Shown: positions 1 through 9,568, numbered from the stretch's first letter. The stretch is DNA of 64,000 bases from Peribacillus frigoritolerans (GCF_040250305.1 NZ_CP158190.1:776001-840000), one strand, 5' to 3'. A program made the numbers and translations. The notes: a model not told the origin generated them from the letters alone.

Positions 1-1
1 T

Positions 2-706
2 AAATTTCAAAAGGGATCATTCGATATTCACCCGCACAGGGGAATCGAAACCGTTACATTCGTCATTGACGGAACGATCGAGCACTATGACAGTCATACC
101 GGGGATGGAGGGATACTTGGACCTGGTGATGTCCAATGGATGACAGCGGGAAGCGGCGTCGTGCATAATGAGGTGCCTTCCGAAGGTGTGACTGCCCATT
201 CCCTTCAACTTTGGGTCAACCTTCCCCGGAGTGAAAAGATGACGACACCAAGATATCAAAACTTAATGGCAAAAGATATGCCGGTCAGAAAAGAAGAAGG
301 AGCACTGATCCGTGTCTTTTCCGGATCATCCAAGGATGTTATCTCGACAACGAAAAACCATGTTCCCGTGACGATGGTGGAGATGGTTCTGGAGCCAGGA
401 GCATCGGTCACACAGAATTTACCAGGAAGCTTCAACGGATTCATCTATCTAATAGAAGGAAGCGGAATCTTCGGTAACAACGAAGTGAGAGCCTCAAAGG
501 GACAGGTCTTATGGCTGGGTGCTTGTAAAGAATCAGGGGAAAGTGAAGTTGATATAACGGTAACTGAACCTTTAAGACTTGTTTTATATGCAGGAGAACC
601 TTTAATGGAGCCTGTTGTTGCCCGCGGACCGTTTGTCATGAATACTGAAGAGGAAATCGATCAGGCATACCTTGAGTATCGGCAAGGGACTTTCTTGAAG
701 CATTGA
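2..706 (+). CDS. Pirin family protein (5' end outside window)
   Basis: The reading frame is open from the first bases, so the gene begins upstream of the window; about 234 residues are visible of a family usually 230-290 long. The N-terminal cupin carries the pirin metal-site signature HPHRGIETVT, followed by the second conserved block DVQWMTAGSGVVHNE, and the C-terminal cupin follows from about residue 120. Pirins are cytoplasmic non-haem iron bicupins; some have quercetin dioxygenase activity and others act as regulators, and the sequence does not say which applies. A terminator follows directly, so this is the last gene of its unit. Confidence 0.88.
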   Translation, partial: KFQKGSFDIHPHRGIETVTFVIDGTIEHYDSHTGDGGILGPGDVQWMTAGSGVVHNEVPSEGVTAHSLQLWVNLPRSEKMTTPRYQNLMAKDMPVRKEEGALIRVFSGSSKDVISTTKNHVPVTMVEMVLEPGASVTQNLPGSFNGFIYLIEGSGIFGNNEVRASKGQVLWLGACKESGESEVDITVTEPLRLVLYAGEPLMEPVVARGPFVMNTEEEIDQAYLEYRQGTFLKH

Positions 707-722
707 TATGAAAATTTCGACA

Positions 723-751
723 AGGGCATCGTAACTGATGCTCTTTTTTTT
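723..751 (+). terminator. Rho-independent terminator after pirin gene
   Basis: An 8-bp stem (AGGGCATC with GATGCTCT, one G-T pair) is followed by a run of eight T, 17 bases after the stop codon. Confidence 0.8.
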
Positions 752-845
752 GAATCCTCCCATAAGAATAGGTAAATATTGATGGCAAAAGGGAGTGTAT
801 TTAATGCGTGGATCGGAAAAAATGCTCCGGAGTCCGAATAATGAG

Positions 846-947
846 GTGAAGGTTGAAAAAATTCGTGAACGGTCGAATAAAGTACGGTGAAGGTCGAATA
901 AAGTGCCGGAACGGTCGAATAAATTCGTGGAAGGTCGAATAAAGTGC
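846..947. repeat. Short array of 21-bp GGTCGAATAAAGTG repeats
   Basis: About five degenerate units of roughly 21 bp follow one another, each with the core GGTCGAATAAAGTG or a close variant (GGTTGAAAAAATT, GGTCGAATAAATT) and spacers such as CGTGAAC or CGGTGAA. It is the same family as the long array at 8729-9264. Minus-strand frames across it are open only because the repeat lacks stops there. Together the two arrays bracket the secreted nuclease locus. Confidence 0.85.
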
Positions 948-1021
948 AAACCTCTGAAATCAACTGGACTTTTTTGAAAAAACTGGAAGCTAACTAGTCT
1001 TCTTCGTCATTGTCTGCAGTC

Positions 1022-1051
1022 TGGGAGAGATTTAAATCTCTCCCTTTTTTG
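1022..1051 (+). terminator. Stem-loop terminator next to a dispersed-element end
   Basis: The stem GGGAGAGATTT/AAATCTCTCCC is followed by six T. It is preceded by TTGTCTGCAGTCT, the right-end signature of the GC-rich dispersed element found intact at 15170 and 16898, so this looks like a truncated copy. No gene is seen between 752 and 1399. Confidence 0.7.
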
Positions 1052-1399
1052 ATTTTTAGCAATTAGGTATAAAGACCAAGGGTTATTTCAAAAAACTGAT
1101 TCTATTTTACCACTAATTAATTTTCTTGATATATCATCAATTAGCCACTAGGTATTTTGGGGTGATTATAATGATAATATTCTGTTAATATTCCGTGATG
1201 TATTGTAAATTTGTTTTAAAATTGGATTATTTTGTTGTAATATAGGAGATACACGGATCTTTAGAGGAAAAAAGTAGGGTGGATTTGTGTATGGGTAAGT
1301 AAATTTGTCGGAATTAAATTTTTGGAAAAGCGTGTCAATTCTATGGATAAGTTAGCAGAATGTTATGTCAGTATAGAACTTATAGGGGGATTAACTATA

Positions 1400-4210
1400 A
1401 TGGGGAAAAAGAAAATCGTAAAAATTGCATCCGCTACCATGATGGCTGCGACAGCGGTCGTAGCAGTAGCACCGGCACCTTCGGATGCTGCCACTAGCCT
1501 GAATAGTAAAATCAAAACGGCCAAGGCCGCCATCAAAAAACCATTCGACACCTATTTCTACACTTCTAAACTCGCTTCAGTGTCCACTGTTGAAAAACAA
1601 ATCAAGTCTGCAAAACAAGCAAAAAAAGACATCAACTCTACCATTAAAAAATCAATGCTAAGCAAAAAAGAAAAAGATGCCAAATACAAAGAAATCGAAG
1701 CTTATGACAAGTACATCACTCGTTCAGAAGGTTATGTAAAAGGGTATAAAGCGGCCGAAAAAGCAAAAGCTGCACATGACAAATCGATTAGCGCCCTTAC
1801 GAATTCAATACTTGCCAAGAAATCAATAGATATCAGGAATCAATACGAAGCACTGGATAAGGCCGTGAAAAAGGCAGATAAAGATATTAAAGATACGGTT
1901 TACGGTGCGAAAATCGAAAAGCTCCTATACGACAAATTCACTAAATCGACCAAAACAGCTTTGAACGGTGACCTGAAAGTTCCATACTACTATGAAAAAG
2001 CTGCTTACTGGGTGAAGCAGGGTGATTTAAAGACCGCGGACAAGCGGATGCAAACTGTTTCTTCGCAGTTGAAGAAGGTCAGCAAAACATCCAAGCTCGG
2101 AAAAGCCATACACGCCTATGTTAAAGAAGTGAAAGGTAAGTATGATGATGCGGTATATGCAGAAAAGAAAAAAGAAGTGGCAAAGCGGTTCAATGCCTAT
2201 GAAGCTCTTGCCAATGGGGAACTTAAAACGAAAGAACAGATAAAAGCGGCTAAAAAGGCGAGAGCCGACATCCATTTAAATGGGATCAAGGAGTCGGACC
2301 GAAAGGAATTCGAAGCGAAAATAGCATTGGCGGATAAGAAAGTGGCAGCTGCTAAAGAAGCTTTGAAAAATCCGGCGAAGGCAATCACGCTTTCCTTGAT
2401 GCATACGAATGACACGCATGCCCACTTGGACAATGTAGCCAAAAGGGTGACGGCTGTTAAAGAAGTGCGTAAGAGTAAACCGCAAGCTCTTTTGGTGGAT
2501 GCTGGTGACGTATTCTCGGGAACGCTCTATTTTAATGAATTCAAAGGGCAAGCTGATCTTCGCTTCATGAATTTAATGAAATATGATGTCATGACATTTG
2601 GGAATCATGAGTTTGACTTGGGATCAAGCGCTGAAGGGCATCAAGCTTTGGCTGACTTCATTAAAGGGGCACAGTTCCCATTTGTCAGTTCGAATGTGGA
2701 CTTCTCCAAAGATGATAAGTTCAAGGGACTATTCTCGGACATGATTTCAAGTAAGCCGGAGCAAGGGAAGATATACAATGGAATCGTAAAACAAGTGGAT
2801 GGCCAAAAGGTAGGGTTCTTCGGGCTTACAACGGAAGAGACTAAAGATATTTCAAGTCCTGGAAGTATAGAATTCGAAAACTACCTTGAAGAAGCCGAAA
2901 AAGCGGTCAAGGCGTTCAAAGGCATGGGTGTCAATAAGATAGTTGCCGTATCCCATATTGGTTATGATGACAATGCAGCTTATGACAATGATTTAACATT
3001 AGCTGCCAAGGTCAAAGGCATCGACGTGATTGTGGGCGGACATAGCCATACGCAGTTAAACGCCCCCGTTATTGTTGACAAAGATGATAAAGGGAAAACC
3101 AAAGATCCGACAGTCATCGTTCAAGGGTATCAGTATAGCGACTTTTTAGGAACGATCGATGTGGAATTCGATAAGAAAGGCAAGATTGTCGGACAAGCCG
3201 GACAGCTGATTAAGCTTTCTGAAAAACAGGATGATCCTGAAGCGGCAAAAGTGCTCGAAACATACTCCTCGAAGATTAAGGAGCTGAAGGAAACGAAGAC
3301 TGGGGCAACAGCTGTGAAGGCTTTGGACACACCGCGTGATGCAGGGGATGAAACGAAACCGAGTGTTCGTAAAAATGAAACCGAACTGGGTAATTTAATT
3401 ACAGACGGAATGCTTAGTAAAGCAAAAGAATTCAATAAGGATGCGGTCATTGCTTTCCAAAATGGCGGGGGCATCCGCGCTAGTATTGATCAAGGTGAGA
3501 TCACATTAGGGGAAATCCTAACCGTTTTACCGTTTGGGAATACGTTAGCGACGATGGAGCTTACGGGTGCAGAAATCAATGAAGCATTAGAGCATAGTGT
3601 AAGCCTCGCCCCTAAGGAAAATGGCGGCTTCCTGCATGTTTCCGGAATGAAATTCAGCTACGACAGTTCGAAGGAAGCAGGCAATCGTGTGACAAAGGCT
3701 GAAGTCCTTGGACAAGATGGAACATATTCCGAATTGGATGCAGCGAAGGAATATGTCGTGGCGACCAATGCTTTTACAGCCAAGGGCGGAGATGGATTCA
3801 CCGTTTTCAAGAAAGCTTATGAAGAAGGAAGAGTGACGGATATCGGACTCGCTGATTGGGAGAATTTACGGGATTATGTAAGCGGGCTGAAAACTGTCGA
3901 TCCAAGCATCGAAGGACGCATCAAGGATGTGGCCGGAAGCAATACAGACCCAACTGTGGTATTGGCCAAAGACTTTGGCGGAACGGCTGATGCGCCAAAA
4001 ACACATGAAGGTAATGTAGTTGTTGATATTACTGATGTTGCTTCATTGGAAAATGCAGTGGTTAAAGGGAATCTTACATTAACAGGAACTCCTCCGGATG
4101 ACTTTACTTTTTCACAGGTTACAGTCGAGGGTAATTTGGATTTATCGGGACTTAACGGTAAGACCGTGAGCATGAGCGGTGTCACGGTGAATGGCGAAAC
4201 CATTCTTTAA
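1400..4210 (+). CDS. Secreted SbsC-like / 5'-nucleotidase (metallophosphatase) protein
   Basis: This 936-residue exported enzyme probably dephosphorylates extracellular nucleotides. ATG at 1400 is preferred over the upstream TTG because AGGGGG lies 9 bases before it and a signal peptide (MGKKKIVKI, hydrophobic core, AAT) follows. Residues about 30-265 are Lys/Ala-rich helices resembling the SbsC S-layer module. From about 329 comes a calcineurin-like phosphoesterase with NDTHAH, GDVFSG, GNHEFD and GGHSHT metal ligands, then the 5'-nucleotidase C-terminal domain (about 634-846) with NLITDGML, FQNGGGIRAS and LPFGNTL. The tail (about 870-936) is beta-strand-like and resembles a module in the next protein. 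No LPXTG motif is seen. It starts a two-gene operon, 54 nt before the next start. Confidence 0.9.
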   Translation: MGKKKIVKIASATMMAATAVVAVAPAPSDAATSLNSKIKTAKAAIKKPFDTYFYTSKLASVSTVEKQIKSAKQAKKDINSTIKKSMLSKKEKDAKYKEIEAYDKYITRSEGYVKGYKAAEKAKAAHDKSISALTNSILAKKSIDIRNQYEALDKAVKKADKDIKDTVYGAKIEKLLYDKFTKSTKTALNGDLKVPYYYEKAAYWVKQGDLKTADKRMQTVSSQLKKVSKTSKLGKAIHAYVKEVKGKYDDAVYAEKKKEVAKRFNAYEALANGELKTKEQIKAAKKARADIHLNGIKESDRKEFEAKIALADKKVAAAKEALKNPAKAITLSLMHTNDTHAHLDNVAKRVTAVKEVRKSKPQALLVDAGDVFSGTLYFNEFKGQADLRFMNLMKYDVMTFGNHEFDLGSSAEGHQALADFIKGAQFPFVSSNVDFSKDDKFKGLFSDMISSKPEQGKIYNGIVKQVDGQKVGFFGLTTEETKDISSPGSIEFENYLEEAEKAVKAFKGMGVNKIVAVSHIGYDDNAAYDNDLTLAAKVKGIDVIVGGHSHTQLNAPVIVDKDDKGKTKDPTVIVQGYQYSDFLGTIDVEFDKKGKIVGQAGQLIKLSEKQDDPEAAKVLETYSSKIKELKETKTGATAVKALDTPRDAGDETKPSVRKNETELGNLITDGMLSKAKEFNKDAVIAFQNGGGIRASIDQGEITLGEILTVLPFGNTLATMELTGAEINEALEHSVSLAPKENGGFLHVSGMKFSYDSSKEAGNRVTKAEVLGQDGTYSELDAAKEYVVATNAFTAKGGDGFTVFKKAYEEGRVTDIGLADWENLRDYVSGLKTVDPSIEGRIKDVAGSNTDPTVVLAKDFGGTADAPKTHEGNVVVDITDVASLENAVVKGNLTLTGTPPDDFTFSQVTVEGNLDLSGLNGKTVSMSGVTVNGETIL

Positions 4211-4264
4211 GCGGTATTCAAATGATTGCTGAGCCTACGAAAAAAAGTTGGAGGGGTTGAGATT

Positions 4265-7200
4265 TTGAAGAAGAACGGGATAAGCAAGCTTTTCTTTGCC
4301 ATACTGATCGTGCTGTCAACGGTTTTGCCAAATGCAGCCGCTGCAAAAGCGGAAGGGACAATATCGGTAACGGAAGCGATTAATAATAACAGCGGAACGG
4401 CGACGGTGAAGGGATACATCGTCGGTACAGCTAAAAGCGGTACAAGCTATCAGCAAACATCGCCTTTTACGGAAAGTACGAACATAGGTATTGCGGATAG
4501 TCCGGATGAAACGGATGTAAAGAAAATCATGCCTGTTCAGCTTCCGGCCGGTAATATCCGTACGGCGTTGAATCTAGTCGAACATCCGGAATTATTTAAA
4601 GCGCAGTTGACGATTACGGGGAAGCTGGAAAAGTACTTTTCAGTACCCGGCCTGAAATCCGCAACGGATTACAAAATCATCACTGATGGAGGAACGACTC
4701 CTGGACAGCCTGATGTGAAGGTGCTGGACTCCATAGCCGAAGCACGCACGAATACTGAAGATGTCGTGCAGGTCGATGGGGTAGTCACGACGGGGCTTGG
4801 TTATTGGGGAGGAAAAGGCTTTTATATCCAAGATGAAACGGCAGGGCTATATGTTTATGGTTCTTCGTGGCCTGCGGAAGTAAAGCAAGGGGATAAGGTT
4901 AGATTAATCGGACAAGTATCCGCTTATAATAAGGAATTACAAATCCAACCAACTTCCCTTGAAGTCGTATCTTCTGATAATGAACTTCCTGATATCCAAA
5001 AAATTGATGCTTCAGGGGTCAATGAGGAAACACAAGGTGAGCTGGTCACCATTGATAAGGCGACCATTACAGAATTGGCAGCATCGGGAACATACGGAAC
5101 ATTCGAATTCAAGGCGGAAGATACTGAAGGGAAATCTGTTGTCGTTCGCCATGATAACCGGACCGGTTCGAGTTATGAAGATTTCGTGAAGAGCTTTAAA
5201 GCAGGGGATGTCATTTCCGTAACCGGAATCGGATCGAGGTTCAATGACACGTATCAGTTGAAGCCGCGTGGTCTTGAAGATTATGAACTCGTGAACAAAC
5301 CAGCCGTATACACGGATATTTTCCCTGGTACGGTTAGTGAAAATACAAAGGTATCACTTGAATCTGGTTGGGAAGGAACGAAAATCCATTATACGCTGGA
5401 TGGATCCACACCGACGTCTTCAAGTGCTTTGTACACAGAACCTATCATTTTAACGAAAGATACTGTCATCAAGGCAATCGCAGTCAATGACAAGACATCG
5501 GAAGTTTTCACATTTGCCTATACCGTTAACAAAACCACTGAAGTGAAGATTCGTGACATACAGGGGATGAATCATTTTTCATCTTATGAAACTCAACTCG
5601 TCTCGGGTGTGGAAGGTGTCGTCACTTATGTAAAAGATGCGAATAACTTTTACATGCAAGATCCCAACCCGGATAAGGACTTAACGACATCCGAGGGAAT
5701 ACTTGTGTACAACAAAGCACATGGCCTGAAAGCGGGAGATCATGTCAAAGTGGCAGGTAAAGTTGCCGAATGGTATATCGAAGGATACGCTGAAATGAAA
5801 ACGACGGATCTGCCGACAACTGAATTGACCAATACTACGATTGAAAAGCTTGGCACTGCAGCTATGCCAGAACCGATCATCATTGGAAAGGATGTCATTC
5901 CGCCGTCTGAGAACATCGATGATGATAGATTGACAGACTTTAACCCAAGTGAAGACGGCATTGATTTCTACGAGAGTTTGGAAGGAATGCTCGTAGAAGT
6001 ATATAACCCGAAAGTGGTTGCTCCTCAAGACTATGGTGAATTGGTCGTGATTCCGGGGTATATGGAAACGACGACTGCAGTCGGAGGCGTCAAAATAACG
6101 GAAACGGATTTCAATCCTGAAAGAATTACCCTGGATATAAATGATGAATCATATACAGCTAAAACCGGTGATTTCTTTGAAGGCTCGGTTACAGGTGTCA
6201 TCAGCTATGGATATAGCAACTATAGGGTACTGACGGATAAAGCTCAGCTGCCGGCATTAAAGGATGGCGGTACGGCTCGGGAAGTGACATCCTTAGAGAA
6301 GGATGCTGATAAGCTATCGATCGCTTCCTATAATATCGAGAATTTCTCGACTCAAACCGCTAATTCGAAAGTTGAAACGATCGCAACATCCATCATTACA
6401 AATCTAAAACAACCCGATATCATCGGCGTAACGGAAATGCAAGATAATGATGGGGCAACAGATAGCGGGACAACGGATTCTGCCCAAAGTGCCAAGAAGT
6501 TAACCGACAAAATAAAAGAGCTGGGCGGACCGCAATATCAATACATCGATATCGCACCGGAAGATAAACTTGATGGCGGGGCACCCGGCGGGAATATCCG
6601 GGTAGGCTTTTTATATAATGTCGACCGCGTCAAATTGACTGAAGGAACGAAAGGAACGGCAACACAGTCCGTGGCCTTCAAAGATGGAAAACTTACCTTG
6701 AACCCTGGACGAATCGAGCCTGCCGATCCCGCCTTCACTTCAAGCAGGAAGCCTCTAGCCGCTCAATTCGAATTTAAAGGTGAAAGCGTAGTGGTGGTAG
6801 CCAATCACTTTAATTCCAAGGGCGGTGACCAGCCGTTATTCGGCAAAAACCAGCCTCCTGTCCTTTCAAGTGAAACGCAAAGGCTTCAAATTGCCTCTAT
6901 CGTCAATCGGTTTGTCAGTGATATCAAGTCACAGGATGCCAAAGCGAATATCGTCCTGCTTGGAGACTTTAATGATTTTGAATTTTCGGCTCCGCTTAAA
7001 ACATTAAAGGGCAAAGACCTAACCAATATGATCGAGAAAGTCCCTTTTGAAAAACGTTATTCTTACACATATCAAGGCAATTCACAAGTACTGGACCATA
7101 TCCTGGTATCGAATAATATGGCCGCGGCCACAAAAGTCGATATTGTCCATATTAATTCATCCTTCATGGAAGTTCACGGAAGGGCTAGCGATCATGACCC

Positions 7201-8596
7201 TGTATTGATTTCAACCACTTTATCTAAATCAGGCGAAGTTGAAACTCCTGCTCCAGAAAAAACATATAATCTGACAAACGTTAAAACAAAAAAACTTACG
7301 ATTGCTTCACCTAGTGCTTTGATCGATCTTGATGAAACATCCAGCATCGAAGAAGGTATCTGGTTAAAAGGTTCATATGCTGTACTCAAAGGCCTTGGGC
7401 TTAAGAATACTGCTGTGTCGATAAAACCGGATAAGGAAGGTGCAATCATTGATTTTGGAGGCATGGCGGTGAAGGAAGTCATCATTGATAACGCCAATGT
7501 AAAAGAAATCAGGGGCGCTGAAAATGTTCAGAAATGGTCGGTCACAGAAGGTGTCGACACATCGAATATCAAGTTTGTCGATTCGAAAGGGGAAGCAATT
7601 GCTTCCCCTTTCGACCCTAAAGAAAACCATGCGCCCGTCGTAACGAAAAACCTGGAAAATCTTGAAGTGAAAGCCGGTTCCAAGGTCACCATCGATTTGA
7701 GTGAGCACTTTTCAGATCCAGATGGAGATAAGCTGACCTTTTCATCCACTATCGGTACAGTCACAGACCAGACATTAACCCTTCCTGCAAATGAAGCTGG
7801 AACATACCTTGTCGCAGTCAAGGCCGAGGACCAGCTATCGGAAACGGTTGCCCGTTTCACGCTGACCGTTTCGAATGATAAGCCGCTCGAAGCTTATTAC
7901 GAAACGGCGGCAGGAAAAACGGGAACGGAATTGAAATCGGTTCTGCACTCGATAATTAAGGGCCATACGATGTTATCTTATGATCAAGTGTGGAATGCCC
8001 TTAAAGAAACGGATGAAGATCCGGTGAACAAACAGAATGTCATCTTGCTTTACTCTGGAAAATCCATCTCGGAGAACGCGAATGGGGGCAATGCCGGACA
8101 ATGGAACCGCGAACATGTTTGGGCAAAGTCCCACGGTGATTTTGGGACAAGCAAAGGTCCCGGGACAGACCTTCATCACCTCCGTCCCGCTGATGTGACA
8201 GTGAATGGTAAACGGGGCCACCTTGATTTCGACGAGGGAGGTCAAACGTATAGCGGATGTGAATGTAAGTTTGATTCAGATTCATGGGAGCCGCCAAATC
8301 ATGTTAAAGGCGATATAGCACGGATGCTATTTTACATGGCCGTCCGTTATGAGGGAAGCGGCGAGTTGGATCTTGAATTATCCGATACAGTCAATACGTA
8401 TCCTAAGCCCCTACATGGAAAGCTATCGACACTTCTGAAATGGAATGAACTCGATCCAGTTGACGATTTCGAGAGCCATCGCAATGATGTCATTTATGAC
8501 TGGCAAAATAACCGCAATCCTTTCATTGACCATCCGGAATGGGCATCCGAAATTTGGGGTGCCGCTAAATCCATCAATGAGAAAAAAGCGAGTTAA
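4265..8596 (+). CDS. Giant secreted double nuclease (EEP plus endonuclease I domains)
   Basis: This 1443-residue exported protein starts at TTG 4265, 8 bases after GGAGGGG and with a signal peptide ending near AAAAKAEG. Domains in order: DUF6359-like (about 32-140); two OB-fold-like modules (157-345); a chitobiase C-terminal-like segment (353-410, HYTLDGSTPT); a third OB/YhcR-like module (428-530); an endonuclease/exonuclease/phosphatase domain (684-982) with SYNIENF, GVTEMQDN, NHFNSKGGD, LLGDFNDFE and ASDHDPV; a Big/cadherin-like module (1121-1205, SDPDGDKLTF); and a Bsn-type endonuclease I domain (1207-1432) with NREHVWAKS and TDLHHLRPAD. Both active-site sets look intact. With the upstream nucleotidase it could degrade extracellular DNA/RNA and release nucleosides and phosphate. 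Confidence 0.88.
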   Translation: MKKNGISKLFFAILIVLSTVLPNAAAAKAEGTISVTEAINNNSGTATVKGYIVGTAKSGTSYQQTSPFTESTNIGIADSPDETDVKKIMPVQLPAGNIRTALNLVEHPELFKAQLTITGKLEKYFSVPGLKSATDYKIITDGGTTPGQPDVKVLDSIAEARTNTEDVVQVDGVVTTGLGYWGGKGFYIQDETAGLYVYGSSWPAEVKQGDKVRLIGQVSAYNKELQIQPTSLEVVSSDNELPDIQKIDASGVNEETQGELVTIDKATITELAASGTYGTFEFKAEDTEGKSVVVRHDNRTGSSYEDFVKSFKAGDVISVTGIGSRFNDTYQLKPRGLEDYELVNKPAVYTDIFPGTVSENTKVSLESGWEGTKIHYTLDGSTPTSSSALYTEPIILTKDTVIKAIAVNDKTSEVFTFAYTVNKTTEVKIRDIQGMNHFSSYETQLVSGVEGVVTYVKDANNFYMQDPNPDKDLTTSEGILVYNKAHGLKAGDHVKVAGKVAEWYIEGYAEMKTTDLPTTELTNTTIEKLGTAAMPEPIIIGKDVIPPSENIDDDRLTDFNPSEDGIDFYESLEGMLVEVYNPKVVAPQDYGELVVIPGYMETTTAVGGVKITETDFNPERITLDINDESYTAKTGDFFEGSVTGVISYGYSNYRVLTDKAQLPALKDGGTAREVTSLEKDADKLSIASYNIENFSTQTANSKVETIATSIITNLKQPDIIGVTEMQDNDGATDSGTTDSAQSAKKLTDKIKELGGPQYQYIDIAPEDKLDGGAPGGNIRVGFLYNVDRVKLTEGTKGTATQSVAFKDGKLTLNPGRIEPADPAFTSSRKPLAAQFEFKGESVVVVANHFNSKGGDQPLFGKNQPPVLSSETQRLQIASIVNRFVSDIKSQDAKANIVLLGDFNDFEFSAPLKTLKGKDLTNMIEKVPFEKRYSYTYQGNSQVLDHILVSNNMAAATKVDIVHINSSFMEVHGRASDHDPVLISTTLSKSGEVETPAPEKTYNLTNVKTKKLTIASPSALIDLDETSSIEEGIWLKGSYAVLKGLGLKNTAVSIKPDKEGAIIDFGGMAVKEVIIDNANVKEIRGAENVQKWSVTEGVDTSNIKFVDSKGEAIASPFDPKENHAPVVTKNLENLEVKAGSKVTIDLSEHFSDPDGDKLTFSSTIGTVTDQTLTLPANEAGTYLVAVKAEDQLSETVARFTLTVSNDKPLEAYYETAAGKTGTELKSVLHSIIKGHTMLSYDQVWNALKETDEDPVNKQNVILLYSGKSISENANGGNAGQWNREHVWAKSHGDFGTSKGPGTDLHHLRPADVTVNGKRGHLDFDEGGQTYSGCECKFDSDSWEPPNHVKGDIARMLFYMAVRYEGSGELDLELSDTVNTYPKPLHGKLSTLLKWNELDPVDDFESHRNDVIYDWQNNRNPFIDHPEWASEIWGAAKSINEKKAS
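7583..7614. repeat. 32-bp perfect palindrome inside the nuclease gene
   Basis: The two 16-base halves, TCGAAAGGGGAAGCAA and TTGCTTCCCCTTTCGA, are exact reverse complements with no spacer. The palindrome encodes the linker between the EEP and Big-like domains (within DSKGEAIASPFD). Such a perfect symmetry in coding DNA is unlikely by chance. Confidence 0.95.
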
Positions 8597-8610
8597 ATCG
8601 GAGTTGGAAT

Positions 8611-8638
8611 GGGAAAGCAGCCTGATGGCTGCTTTTTA
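8611..8638 (+). terminator. Terminator of the nuclease operon
   Basis: The stem AAAGCAGCC/GGCTGCTTT with a TGAT loop and T-run lies 15-40 bases after the stop codon. Confidence 0.85.
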
Positions 8639-8728
8639 GTTTGTTTACACAAGGGGTTGAAAGTGCAAACATGATGTTAAGATGAGGGTTGGTTTAACTG
8701 GCTAGCGGAGACCCTGCTAAAATAACCG

Positions 8729-9264
8729 CGTGAACGGTCGAATCGAGTGTGTGGTAGGTCGAATAAAGTGCGTGAACGGTCGAATCGAGTGTGTGGTAGG
8801 TCGAATAAAGTGCGTGAACGGTCGAATCGAGTGTGTGGTAGACCGAATAAAGTGCGTGAACGGTCGAATCGAGTGGTGGTAGACCGAATAACTGCGTGAA
8901 CGGTCGAATCGAGTGTGTGGTAGGTCGAATAAAGTGCGTAAACGGTCGAACGAGTGCGTGGTAGGTCGAATAAAGTCCGTGAACAGTCGAATCGAGTGAG
9001 TGGTAGGTCGAATTGAGTGTGTGGTAGACCGAATAAAGTGCGTGAACGGTCGAATCGAGTGTGTGGTAGGTCGAATAAAGTGCGTGAACAGTCGAATCGA
9101 GTGGGCGGTAGGTCGAATAAAGTGCGTGAACGGTCGAATCGAGTGGGAGGTAGGTCGAATAAAGTGCGTGAACAGTCGAATCGAGTGTGTGGTAGGTCGA
9201 ATAAAGTGCGTGAACGGTCGAATCGAGTGTGTGGTAGACCGAATAAAGTGCGTGAACGGTCGAG
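8729..9264. repeat. Long tandem array of 42-bp (2 x 21-bp) repeats
   Basis: About 13 copies of a 42-bp compound unit follow head to tail. Each unit is one 21-mer (CGTGAACGGTCGAATCGAGTG) plus a related 21-mer whose core is GGTAGGTCGAATAAAGTG. Variation is by point changes (GGTAGG or GGTAGACC, CGG or CAG) and a few 1-2 base deletions near 8871-8897 and 8951. Long open frames on both strands, such as 8694-9293 on the minus strand with a 14-residue period, are by-products of a repeat lacking stops. There is no unique spacer, so it is not a CRISPR. The same 21-mer occurs at 846-947. Confidence 0.92.
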
Positions 9265-9342
9265 GGAATGGCCTTCTTATTCAATAAAGGCACCCTTTAA
9301 TGGAGGAATTGAGTAGCTACTATTAGCTGGTTTGCTTAAAAA

Positions 9343-9379
9343 GAAAAAATCGTGATCATGCAAGTGCTCACGACTTTTT
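9343..9379. terminator. Stem-loop terminator downstream of the repeat array
   Basis: The stem AAAATCGTGA/TCACGACTTTT is flanked by A-run and T-run, so it can act on both strands. TTGTCTACAAACTG follows, again the end signature of the dispersed GC-rich element. No gene is seen between 9265 and 9673. Confidence 0.6.
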
Positions 9380-9544
9380 GTCTACAAACTGAAAGTGCCA
9401 CCAGGCTGCTTTTTTCATGCTTCACTACAAAGTTAATCATTTATGATTAATTATCTTTAAATACTGAAAAATCAAACATTGACATCTCGTTAAATAATAA
9501 AAATTTTGGTAGGTATGTTATGTAATATATGTTAATATGGGATA

Positions 9545-9568
9545 TGCAATGAAAGGGTTTTCATTGCA
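9545..9568. promoter_or_regulatory. 10-bp perfect inverted repeat upstream of serine dehydratase operon
   Basis: Arms TGCAATGAAA and TTTCATTGCA are separated by GGGT, 105 bases before the sdaAB start. There is no T-run, so an operator or leader hairpin is more likely than a terminator. A TTGACA at 9479-9484 lies upstream, but no convincing -10 box is found at 17 bases. Confidence 0.5.

Noticed and set aside
602..963. Minus-strand frames of 100-115 residues
   Set aside because: They overlap the pirin end, its terminator and the short repeat array, and have no ribosome binding site.
8729..9264. CRISPR array
   Set aside because: The alternating 21-mers are related to each other and recur in every unit, so there are no unique spacers, and no cas genes are nearby.
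8694..9316. Long open frames on both strands with 14-residue periodic protein
   Set aside because: They follow only from a stop-free 42-bp DNA repeat; no ribosome binding site is seen, several overlapping frames are equally open, and the same repeat at 846-947 has no matching gene.
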